Assembly (NCBI RefSeq): GCF_963678635.1 | Contig: NC_087071.1 | Span: forward strand, 930,001-994,000 | Origin: Symsagittifera roscoffensis | Lineage: Eukaryota > Xenacoelomorpha > Acoela > Convolutidae | Direction of reading: 5' to 3' | Length of the DNA stretch: 64,000 bases | In this document: positions 56,349 through 64,000 of the stretch, piece by piece | Numbering within the stretch: position 1 is the first letter of the stretch | Layout of the letters: every line of letters begins with the position of its first letter | Program-made: the position numbers and the translations under genes | Notes under the pieces: generated by a model | Seen by the model: only the letters and a program-made list of their open reading frames with translations | Databases searched by the model: none | Told to the model about the DNA's origin: nothing

Positions 56349-57323
56349 TTATGTGCTGTTGTAAGCGCCCATCATTTGCGGCATGGTCTCCATCCACTCA
56401 CGATCATGCCTATCCACTGCCCTATATAACAAGTCACGGAGCTTCCCCATGACGTCAGGCGCCACGTTCATTGTCCTATTTAACAGGGCTAAGCTGTTTG
56501 TACCCAACCTGGTACGTTCTTGCTGTACCAAATTTGATCGGACTAGCAGATCCAGCGGAACGGGCTCACCCCTGGCTAAAACTTTTATCTCAGGGGCTGT
56601 TTCCACTGGAAGATTAGGGTGTCCTGGTATATGATGCCCTGACTTATCCCGCCACCTGGTGAGTGGCAGTTTTTCGTAGGTTTCCTGGTCTAGGAATGAA
56701 GACCCGTCTTTTATCTCCGCTTGGTTAGCCTGCTTCTCCTCGAGGCGCTCATAGAATTCTGTCTTTTTACTGAGGCTATCAGCATTTTGGTGCTTGTCAC
56801 GGGTACGGTGCTCTATAATCATGTGGTATCCATCTAGGCGCACGATCCAACGACCAATATAACTTTGGTCCATCGTTTAGGTTTTCAGCCAAGCAACGGA
56901 ACGATTATTCACACGCAACTTGAAGGGAGCACTTCCCAAGTAGGCCCTGTATTTCTCCACGAAAGTGATCACCACGAACATCTCCGCTTTTGGTGCGCCG
57001 TACTTCATCTCAGTATCGATCAGGACCTTACTACCGTAGGCTATCGGACGGAGAACCGTTCTCCCCTTCCGCACTTGCTCCTGGTGAAGTATGCCCGATA
57101 TCGCAACCACTGATGCATCCTTGTCCAACAAAAACATCCCCTTCTCTGTTGGCATGCCGAGGACCGGTTTCTCGCAAAGTTCACGTTTAATGTTCTCAAA
57201 TGAAACTTGTGCCTCATCAGTGCAAGTGAACTTTTTGCCTTTATTTCTCATCAACTGCTGCATGGGGTAATTTTTGTCGGCGTATCCCTTGATGAATTCT
57301 CGATAATAATTAGCAAACCCCAA
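56349..57323 (-). pseudogene. RNase H and joint to integrase remnant, pol copy 1
   Basis: 56877-57323 opens with MGFANYYREFIKGYADKN (end of RT thumb), then KFTCTDEAQVSFENIKRELC and FLLDKDASVVAISGILHQEQ, where the RNase H-type D...G.L.Q pattern is kept. RPIAYGSKVLIDTEMKY follows. After a single stop in the same frame, 56349-56873 continues with GYHMIIEHRTRDKHQNADSL and SKKTEFYERLEEKQANQAEI. It then runs through PVPLDLLVRSNLVQQE directly into NVAPDVMGKLRDLL and the integrase core end. Only about 110 residues separate the RNase H signature from the YNST motif, where a Ty3/gypsy element has the zinc finger and DDE core. Confidence 0.82.
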
Positions 57324-57333
57324 AAAGCTAATT

Positions 57334-58264
57334 AGTTGTGTATCTGTTTATGTACCTTCCAGGTCAAGACCGCTTCGACTGCTTCTGAATCTGGTCTCAC
57401 TCCATGCTTATCCACCAGGCGGCCATCTCTATGTGATCCTCTAGGATTAGCGTTGCGATCACGACATCATCCACATAACACATGATGAGATTCCCGTATT
57501 TCTTTGTCACACTCGTGAGTGCCTGGGCAATAAGTCGCTGGAAAGTTTTCGTCGCGTTGCACAATCCGCACGTCGTCCTCTTCCACTGGAACAGTCCAAG
57601 TTCGCACGCGAAGCCCGTTTTCTCCCGATCTTGCTTTCTGAGTGGCACTTGCCAGAACGCGGAGCCCAAATCCGACGTCGTGAAGAACTTCGCGTCCCCC
57701 AGTTTGGAAAGGCTCTCATCAATGCGGGGAATTGTGTTTGCGTCCTTTATCGTCACTGCCTTCAGTTAACGGAAGTCTCAACAAAACCTAAGTTTACCCC
57801 ACTTGTTTCTTGGCCATTACCACGCCGCAAGCCCATGGGGACGCAGACGGCTCGATCATGTCGTACTCCATTAACATCTCGATTTCTTTCCTGCACGCCT
57901 CCGACTTATGTGGTGTCATTCTCCTCGCCCCTTCCCTATGAGGTACCGAGCCCTCCTCTATCTCAATCTCGTGTTCTACAAAATTACAGCAACCCATGTC
58001 AGCCTTATGTTTCGAAAAAAGGTCTGCATTCCTACTTAGCACCGCCCTAAGCGAATCTAGTTCCTTATCTGATATTTGACCCTTCAAATGTTCTATCTCG
58101 GGTAGGACCGGTCTATTCGCTGCTAACTCGGTTTCTGTCGGTCTCTCGGGAAAATTCGAACAACTAGGCAACCCTTCATCTGTCTCCGATTTCATTGAAA
58201 ACAATTTCCTAGAAAGTTTCAATTCATTTACTCTCTTCAGTATGCAGTCTTGGTTCGCATCCAA
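57334..58264 (-). pseudogene. Ty3/gypsy-type reverse transcriptase
   Basis: 57794-58264 (156 codons) leads in from a linker to HEIEIEEGSVPHREGARRMT and MLMEYDMIEPSASPWACGVV, the N-terminal RT blocks. The stretch KLRFC-stop-DFR-stop-LKAVTIKDA spans 57740-57790 with TGA and TAA inside the conserved block. 57397-57756 continues with FFTTSDLGSAFWQVPLRKQD (first catalytic Asp), CGLCNATKTFQRLIAQAL and NLIMCYVDDVVIATL (Y-V-D-D metal-binding box). Shortly after LEDHIE about 35 residues of the palm/thumb link are missing, and the frame resumes at GVRPDSEAVEAVLTWKV. Catalytic residues are present, but the frame is not. Confidence 0.88.
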
Positions 58265-58620
58265 GGGACAATTAGTTACATCAAACTATTTCAAGTTCTT
58301 TTCACTCTGAAAGTCTGTTTTCAGAGGCAATCCGTAGCCAAGTTTCTTTCCCCTCTGTATTGTCACTGTTATTGCTTCTGTGTTCAACAACACACTCACA
58401 CACAATCGGCTCTGAGTGAGAAGCTTCTTCCTAAAATAGCCTAGCTTTTACTGTTTGGATTTGGTACCAGACACACCTGTCTGTCATTACTGAGTTCATT
58501 CAAGTTCCTCATCCTAAACGTCGCTATTACGGCTTGGTTTGGCTTCAATCTAACTTTTCGATCCAAAAAAATCGGCACCTTGGCCTGGTTAATAAAGATC
58601 TTATTAAGAGGTTACTTTTC

Positions 58621-59060
58621 CTACTTTCTCTCAGGATCCTTGATCCTAATCAACCCGTCGTTGAGATCGATCGTGACATCAAAGTTGCGTACGAAGTACC
58701 TCCCTAGGATGAATTGATCGGATTCGTCAAAATTTCCCACTACCAGGAAGCTCATCCAAAAATGTCTTCCTCCAAGCTGTGGTGATATAATTGGGGTCCG
58801 TCCAGTCACATAGATTGCTCCCTGATTGGCAGCTGCCAGTCTGATGTTTGTCGGTATCAGATCCGACCTGTCAAAGCCCATGTCAGTCCAGGTTTTGACC
58901 GGCATGACGCTGACCACTGCCCCAGTGTCTCAGAATCCTTTTACTGAAAGTTGTCTGCCTCGCACAACCAGCACGTGTGCGGCCAGATCGGCTTCGCAAC
59001 CTATGTGGACCGCATCCTGTTCGAGCATGTCGTTATGTCCAATTCGTCGCACCTTCAACT
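58621..59060 (-). pseudogene. Retroviral-type aspartic protease
   Basis: The catalytic motif D-T-G-A lies at 58918-58929, followed by VVSVMPVKTWTDMGF. Downstream come RLAAANQGAIYVTGRTPI (flap side) and DQFILGRYFVRNFDVTIDLN, matching the I-L-G-R/x-x-F-L...I-D motif that closes a retropepsin monomer. A TGA codon stands directly before the Asp of DTGA. Upstream the frame carries RIGHNDMLEQDAVHIGCEAD and VLVVRGRQLSVKGF. It normally cleaves the Gag-Pol polyprotein as a dimer. Confidence 0.85.
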
Positions 59061-59390
59061 CCTCTTGACCAAGTATATCCGGCCAACCTGAACACTCGCA
59101 TCAGTTATGTGAGCTTTTGTGTAGATTTTGATGCCGTCCACATTCATCAGAATCGGATACGGGCCGTGGACTTGGATGTAGTATCCATCCTCTCTCATTA
59201 GCCTCGGATCTCCCGTCGTGAGCAGCGCTCGCACTGCCCTGGAGTCCAGCTTGGGATCCTTCTCCCTCAGGTAGTCTGCATAAATATCCAGGTGTACCAG
59301 CGTAATCTCGGACGGTTCACTCAAGCTCTTGACCACCTGGTTTCCTGCAACTGAGATAGTGGACATCATCTTCGTCCCTTCTTTCGTCAT
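59055..59390 (-). pseudogene. Linker domain between Gag and protease
   Basis: 111 codons (MMSTISVAGNQVVKSLSEPS; LVHLDIYADYLREKDPKLDS; YYIQVHGPYPILMNVDGIKI). It is well composed but matches no family that I know. It ends in a frameshift at ~59070, after which the other frame (GQEELKVRRIGHND) leads into the protease. Position between zinc knuckle and DTGA suggests the N-terminal extension of the protease. Confidence 0.5.
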
Positions 59391-59462
59391 TCCGAAAGTT
59401 CTACCGGGGATGACATTTAGTCCCTGTTTTCTGGATTCCTGTTTTTCCTCTTCTTTCGTCTT

Positions 59463-60907
59463 TTAACTCAGAATGTCGAACTTTTCCCAAAGATCTGTGC
59501 TTTCCAGTTCCGACCTTACCCACTGCTCCACTTCATTCGTGGCTAGCTCCTGCTGGACATTCTGCAACGCTGTCCTTGTCGCCAAACCATAATCCACCTC
59601 GAGCAGTCCGGATGCCGCTGCCTCCAGGCTTGAAGTCACCACCTCATCAGGCAAAGTCTTGACTTTCTTAGTCGTAAAGGTGCTCGGTGTCGCCTCCTTT
59701 CTCCGAGACTCGGCCTCGTTCATCAGACCTGCTCGACTGGCTTTGACGCCCAAAAGCCCCTCTTCATGACGGGGATGTTTCGCGTCCGCCACTGCATCCC
59801 GAAACTGAGTGCAGTCCGACTTGAAATGTCCCTCTAAATTACAGAAGAAGCACCTCGGTCCATACTTCATAATGAGTCCCCTAACTTACTCTTCGTGGTC
59901 CTCGTCGGTCGCACCGAAGTCGTCGAGAAAGTAGCCTATCGCCTTCATGTCCTGTTTGTAAGCAGAACATGCGGATCATGGTGGTCCATCGAGCCACAAC
60001 TCGCACATGACCTCCTCTTATCCATGTCGTCGCGAGGTTTGTACTAACTAGAGTTCGCCACAGAAGTGTTCGTTCCACTGTAGTTGCCATAATTGCTGTA
60101 GCGATTTTGCGACTTCGGCTTTATGAGCAAGTACTCACGCGACTTCATACGCAAATCATCGGGCGTGGGTACCTGGTCAAGCGACAGGGTGAAGTATGTG
60201 GCTAGCATTGTTTTTAACTCTTCGCTCTTTACTCCATCCATGAACTTCGAGGCAATCGCTAAGTTCCGCTCGGATGTTCTCTCATCGGGGTTGCTTCTCC
60301 TCCTAAGTAATTCAAGGTCGTCCAAAAACTTGTCTATGGATTCGTCATCTCTCTGACGCCTCTTTTCGAACTTCACCATTTCCTGGTGCCCTTGTACTCC
60401 AGAGCCAAAACGACTCAGCAGGATGTCGAATATCTTGCGAGCGCTGCCTCTCTCATTGGCCCTTTTCGCCATTACACAATTTAGGGCAGTACCATCCAGG
60501 TTGCTTGTTAGTGCGCTGCATTCCTGTTTCTTGGAGAGATTCTCTTCTTCAAAGTGCAACTTCATCACCTCTATCCAAGTGTCAATGCAGCCGTCTGACT
60601 CGTCTTTGTATGATTTCGGCTTTTTCAGTGTCCAACTTGACCTCTCTTCTCTCTCGGTTGACTTCGAGAGCTTGATGATGAATGTTTCGAGAGATATATT
60701 CAGAGGTTCAAACATGGAGGCATACACCGTTGTGTCCTGCGAGACCGTAGTCAGATCTGGCACTGACCTGACTTGTGTCACAGTTGGGAGCCTTGTCTCC
60801 GGGGTGGCATCTGCCTCCGGCGGGACCGGATGCGTCCAGCCAGGCCTCGACGGGGCTGCCCTGAGCCGCTCCCTATTCCTAGATTGGTAGTTCGTTCTCG
60901 AGTTCAT
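59463..60907 (-). pseudogene. Ty3/gypsy Gag: capsid region and zinc knuckle
   Basis: 60044-60907 (287 codons) carries a retrotransposon Gag capsid pattern: DGCIDTWIEVMKLHFEEENL, ALTSNLDGTALNCVMAKRAN, IFDILLSRFGSGVQGHQEMV and QRDDESIDKFLDDLELLRRR. This W...f..y.F, L.g.A...., L...f, R...E.v..f...l.L order is typical of Retrotrans_gag domains. After a TAG, RRSCASCGSMDHHDPH is a damaged first knuckle. A frame change and a TAA lead to 59463-59870, where CFFCNLEGHFKSDC is a complete C-x2-C-x4-H-x4-C zinc knuckle. A 100-residue tail rich in A, E and T follows. Gag packages the RNA and forms the particle. Confidence 0.82.
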
Positions 60908-60949
60908 TGGGCCCCGAAATAAATGCGTGCTCCATCTCCATCATTCGCC

Positions 60950-62175
60950 TGACGTGAGCGATCTTTTGGGTTGGAACGCTCCTCCCTATTGCTCCCGCTT
61001 AAGATTTGTCAAGCTTCCGCATCATCAGGTCAGATTTGGCATCTAACCATTTTTCCATCCTGGTCATCGTATGAGCGTAGGTATTGTCATGATCGTTCAA
61101 CCATCGATCTCTCTCGTCATCCTAGCCTCTCTTTCCTCTGACTCCTTGTTTGCCTATGCCAAGCTCTCCGCCAGGCATTGATCGGTGTTGCGAATCGATT
61201 GAGCCTGATCGATTCTCGCCTGCTACTTCACGTGCGTCAGCTCATCCCGCAAATTCTCTTGACCCTGGTGAGGTCTCTCGTCGACTCGATCCAATCTTTT
61301 GGTCATGTCCAGTGGCAGTCCCTCCAAGCCTGTCATTACGCCAGCAAACATGTGGTTTATATCGCCAGCCGTCCCCAATGCCGGGATTAGACCCAAAGAA
61401 GATGATGTCCACTGCGGTTGCAGCCTGGTACTCGATGACGCACCGCCTCTTTGCTTGCCCATCGACATCATCAATCTGTGGACAACGCGAGGTGGACAAC
61501 GCCTTCTTGCTCATGTGGTTCCTTGGGCACGGCGTGAAATTCACATCCAAGTTGGTTATCTCCGGATGGTCATAACTGGAAGATAGACCATCAGTTTGTA
61601 TTGACGCCACCCGCTCGTCGTACAAGGGTTTCCAGCTTTTCTTTGCATTCAAACCCCTTTGTTCTTCACTCGGACTTATACTCGACATCATCGCGTTCTT
61701 GCTCTGCTTGGCCAGAGATGAGTGGGTATTAGCCGGATGTGATTTTTCTTTTCTCCACTTATGACTCTTTGTCTCTGACTCCCCCGAACAACACTTCCTC
61801 TCGCGGCTCGACCTCGGAACGCTTCGAGGCCGCTTCCGTTCTCTGGAACTCCTCCCAATCAAGGCCCTCGCGTGGCTCAAAGCCGGGTCGGATGAGCGTT
61901 TGTTCCCCTTCGTCGATGGGGTCCAGAAGTGGCGCCTCGCTCGCCGACCCGGACTCGGCACTTTGCCCTTCATTGCCATCGAGGTTCTTCTCGCTTCTTT
62001 GTTTCATTCCGCTCATTGAAAGATCAGCTTGACGTTTAGTCGATTCGTTGGCATCAAAAACGTCGGAGACGCTGCTAAACGAAGATTGGCTACGCCTAGT
62101 TTTAAACTTTCGCATGCTTCCCTTGCTCAGCCCGGGAATCTTAGTAGTCAATCCTAGCGACTCTCTACGCATCAT
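60950..62175 (-). pseudogene. Gag N-terminal region (frame-broken)
   Basis: 61759-62175 (138 codons) starts MMRRESLGLTTKIPGLSKGS and is rich in S, R and E. The true path then moves to the frame of 61242-61979 (KWRKEKSHPANTHSSLAKQS; TDGLSSSYDHPEITNLDVNF). Next come 61223-61474 (INHMFAGVMTGLEGLPLDMT) and a charged helical stretch at 61010-61110 (ERDRWLNDHDNTYAHTMTRM) with coiled-coil character. At least three frame changes and several stops intervene. The Met at 62175 is the first of the open stretch and the probable Gag start, because AT-rich non-coding DNA begins to its right. Confidence 0.55.
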
Positions 62176-62657
62176 ACTTTGTTATAAATAACAATATTCG
62201 TACATTTTTACGGCGATGTACACGTAATGTAAATAAGTTCAAGTTAATTTACTCAACGCTGCCTGCTCGGTTTCGTCGATATCAAAAAGGTCTCTTAGAT
62301 CTCTCGATGATAAAATTAGTGACTCAGCTAAAGTTACACACAGGGCCTGATTAATATCATGATAATGCTAACTCCACCCGGTTGTCTAGTATAACAGTAT
62401 CACAAAATTTTCACAAGATATAGTCAATGCACAAAACTTGATTGATAATCCGATAAGAATATCCTACAGGTGACAGCGACCTTTCGTCAGTATCACTTTA
62501 CTGCCAAAGTCTTATCAAATCACTTCTTTGTTAAAATCAAACAATCTTTTGAAAAAAAGCAGCGACGATTCAGGAATAGATAAATAAAACTTAGTCTTAA
62601 AGAAAAAGACTTCCCTCAATCAGAACAACCCAAAAGAGCAAAGCCCGTGACACTATC
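62176..62657. other. AT-rich spacer beyond gag start, no LTR recognised
   Basis: No open frame. This is where the leader, primer site and 5' LTR of the minus-strand gypsy-type element should lie. I found no TGG primer site and no repeat of this sequence left of 42.35 kb. Confidence 0.4.
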
Positions 62658-62943
62658 TTCTCAAGTGAGTGTGTTTTTGCCTAATACACTCAACGAGGTC
62701 TTTTTTTAGGTGTCCTGCGATTACCCGAGCTGTCCTACTAAGTAGCTCAAGGCAACCTCTGATCGAAAAATTTCTAAAGTCTATGAAAAAGCTCCCCCAC
62801 ACACGGGACGCCCCAAGTGTACGAGAGCAGGGAACAACTTTTATTCTCAAGTGAGTGTGTATTTGCCTGATACTATCCCCGAGGTCTTCTTTTATGTGTT
62901 CCCGGATTGCCCGAGCCTTCCTATTAAGTAGCTCAAGGCAACC
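62658..62943. repeat. Duplicated ~100-bp segment, 185-bp offset
   Basis: 62658-62757 and 62843-62943 both run from TTCTCAAGTGAGTGTGT to AAGTAGCTCAAGGCAACC with about 80-85% identity by eye. The 85 bp between them is unrelated. The 102-codon minus-strand frame across both repeats encodes the repeat twice and is not a gene. Confidence 0.8.
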
Positions 62944-63153
62944 ACACAACAAAAATAACAATCAAAAAAATTTTTGGTTCGGGTACTTTTGATAGACCCG
63001 ACCTAGAATCCAAAGTTGATCAGAAAATTCCGGGTCGGATGGGCTCCTGCGATCCTAATGTACACGCCCGTTGTTAGTTGACCTGTTATACCGACCCTAA
63101 CTGGATATTTTGTTGCTCAAATTGCCCCAGAAGGTTTCCCAAAGTTTCCAATA

Positions 63154-63535
63154 GGGAGGGTTGCCAAAAGGTTTAAGTCACTCCGGAGGGTTACTTCGGA
63201 GGGTTGTCAAGACACTAACCTACTTAAGAGGGTTGCCTCGGAGGGTACCGTAGTCACTAAAGCGACTTCGGAGGGTCCCCTTTAACTCATTAAGGAGGGT
63301 CAAAAAGAAGCTTTTTACGCTCCGGAGTGTTACTTCGGAGGGTTCTTTCAAAATTTACAAATTTTTGAACCTCACTCAGAAGGGTCTTCAACTAGCCTCA
63401 GAAAGTGTCAAAACAAGCTAAAATCTCTGTGAGGGGTTGTTTCCATTTCCTCGGAGGGTCTCGTGGAAATTTTCCGCTAAGGAGGGTTGCTAAGGGGCTT
63501 AAGTCACTCCGAGAATTACTTCGAAGGGTTCCCCA
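63154..63535 (+). repeat. GGAGGGT-rich decayed repeat block
   Basis: GGAGGGT and one-base variants occur about a dozen times. A longer unit, AAGTCACTCCGGAGGGTTAC followed by TTCGGAGGGTT, recurs in decaying form near 63175, 63318 and 63503. The G-triplets are on the plus strand. No gene is present. Confidence 0.7.
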
Positions 63536-64000
63536 AAAATCGAGAAAACGGGTTATTCTACCACGGTAAAGCCCCCGAAAGCGGTCTAATTGACTTAAAA
63601 ACAGGTTGGCTGACACGGTTAACCTTCCCAGTAGGATAAAAGGTGATATTATAAAAATTTCTGCCGCTCGGAATGTTCCACAAAGTTTGGACCCTCCGAA
63701 ACAACAAACTCTAAAAAAAATTTTTTTTCCGCAATTATCAACCCAAAAACGGTTGCGGTCCGAAAAAACGGTCAAAAGCGTCGACTTATGGTACCAAATT
63801 TATCCCAATTGGTTGGCTAGTCTTTGAGAAATCACCAAAAACGCGTTCGTCAAAATGGCCTTTTTCACCACCTATATAGGTTCTGAAAAACTTTATCGGC
63901 AATTCTCAGTGAAAGTGCCCAAAAATAAATAAAACGAGCGTAGTAGCCCCGTACGGCACTGGGATAATGCAAAAAACCGGACCAAAATTGGTTTGGAAAC
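63536..64000. other. Unassigned right edge
   Basis: No convincing gene. A 125-codon minus-strand frame (63398-63775) runs through the GGAGGGT repeat and AT-rich DNA and shows no motif. Nothing else is seen. Confidence 0.4.

Larger units (their letters stand above)
55204..56546 (-). repeat. Tandem duplication of integrase C-terminal segment (~679 bp)
   Basis: 55204-55866 and 55882-56546 are copies at an offset of 678-680 bp, with scattered substitutions. The joint at ~55866-55882 contains stuttered sequence (GATCGGACTAGGATCGGACA), as left by imperfect end joining or template switching. The same segment occurs a third time in pol copy 2 (49509-50175). Confidence 0.9.
53952..62175 (-). mobile_element. 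Ty3/gypsy-type gag-pol with macro domain, decayed
   Basis: Order on the minus strand: gag N-terminal region (62175-60950), capsid and zinc knuckle (60907-59463), linker (59390-59055), aspartic protease (59060-58621), RT (58264-57334), RNase H (57323-56560), integrase C-terminal part (56540-55190, duplicated), acidic tail (55337-54747), macro domain (to 53952). RT-RNase H-integrase order and a GPY/F-like module place it with Ty3/gypsy (Metaviridae) rather than Ty1/copia. It is broken by many stops and frameshifts, lacks the integrase catalytic core, and shows no recognisable LTRs. The accessory polyprotein region to its left in the same orientation may belong to it. Confidence 0.8.

Noticed and set aside
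47730-58930. UGA recoded as tryptophan, since several in-frame TGA codons stand in otherwise conserved protein segments (before DTGA, in the GxND region)
   Set aside because: TAA and TAG stops occur in the same conserved blocks (e.g. RT near 57.75 kb, macro end near 54.0 kb), along with many frameshifts. This fits pseudogene decay rather than an altered code.
62653-62961. 102-codon protein with an internal repeat
   Set aside because: The protein repeat simply reflects the duplicated DNA segment, and no homology or regulatory context supports it.
63398-63775. 125-codon minus-strand frame
   Set aside because: Runs through the GGAGGGT repeat and AT-rich sequence. No motif and no coding-like pattern.

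Overview
This window looks like repeat-rich nuclear DNA of an invertebrate animal. I see no bacterial-type gene organisation and no intact host gene. At least three independent BEL/Pao retroelement remnants are present, a superfamily known only from animals. About 26 kb is satellite DNA, and most of the rest is decayed LTR-retrotransposon sequence. I cannot name the species.

Layout. 1-6447 is an 89-bp AT-rich satellite that runs off the left edge. 6448-14140 is a spacer holding poly-G tracts, a TTATAATCGATTATAA palindrome cluster, a truncated BEL/Pao element (8522-10866) with a readable LTR, primer site and 5-bp target-site duplication, a near-perfect 151-bp inverted repeat (11398-11719), and a decayed minus-strand gag-like region with a zinc-knuckle remnant. 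14141-33777 is a 145-bp satellite of about 135 monomers, with homogenised blocks, higher-order repeats and a variant monomer confined to the right edge. 33778-40450 holds two old BEL/Pao elements in convergent orientation, integrase on plus at 34382-35185 and gag/RT/RNase H/integrase on minus at 40061-36127, with a tRNA-like sequence between them.

42349-62175 is almost continuous minus-strand decayed coding sequence. From right to left it reads: a gag N-terminal region, capsid and zinc knuckle, linker, aspartic protease, reverse transcriptase, RNase H, the C-terminal part of an integrase whose catalytic core is missing, an acidic tail, and in the same frame a macro-type (ADP-ribose-binding-like) domain. 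A second large polyprotein region follows, with an SGNH-hydrolase domain, a second GxND-type segment, and several kilobases of unidentified protein. The integrase/RNase H part and the accessory part each occur twice in the alternating order pol - accessory - pol fragment - accessory. The two were therefore adjacent in the ancestor, which suggests an unusually large Ty3/gypsy-type element with accessory proteins. Every open frame here is broken by stops or frameshifts.

62176-64000 has no gene. It holds a duplicated ~100-bp segment and a decayed GGAGGGT-rich repeat.

Limits: domain calls come from reading motifs by eye on both strands. No alignment, HMM or database search was run.
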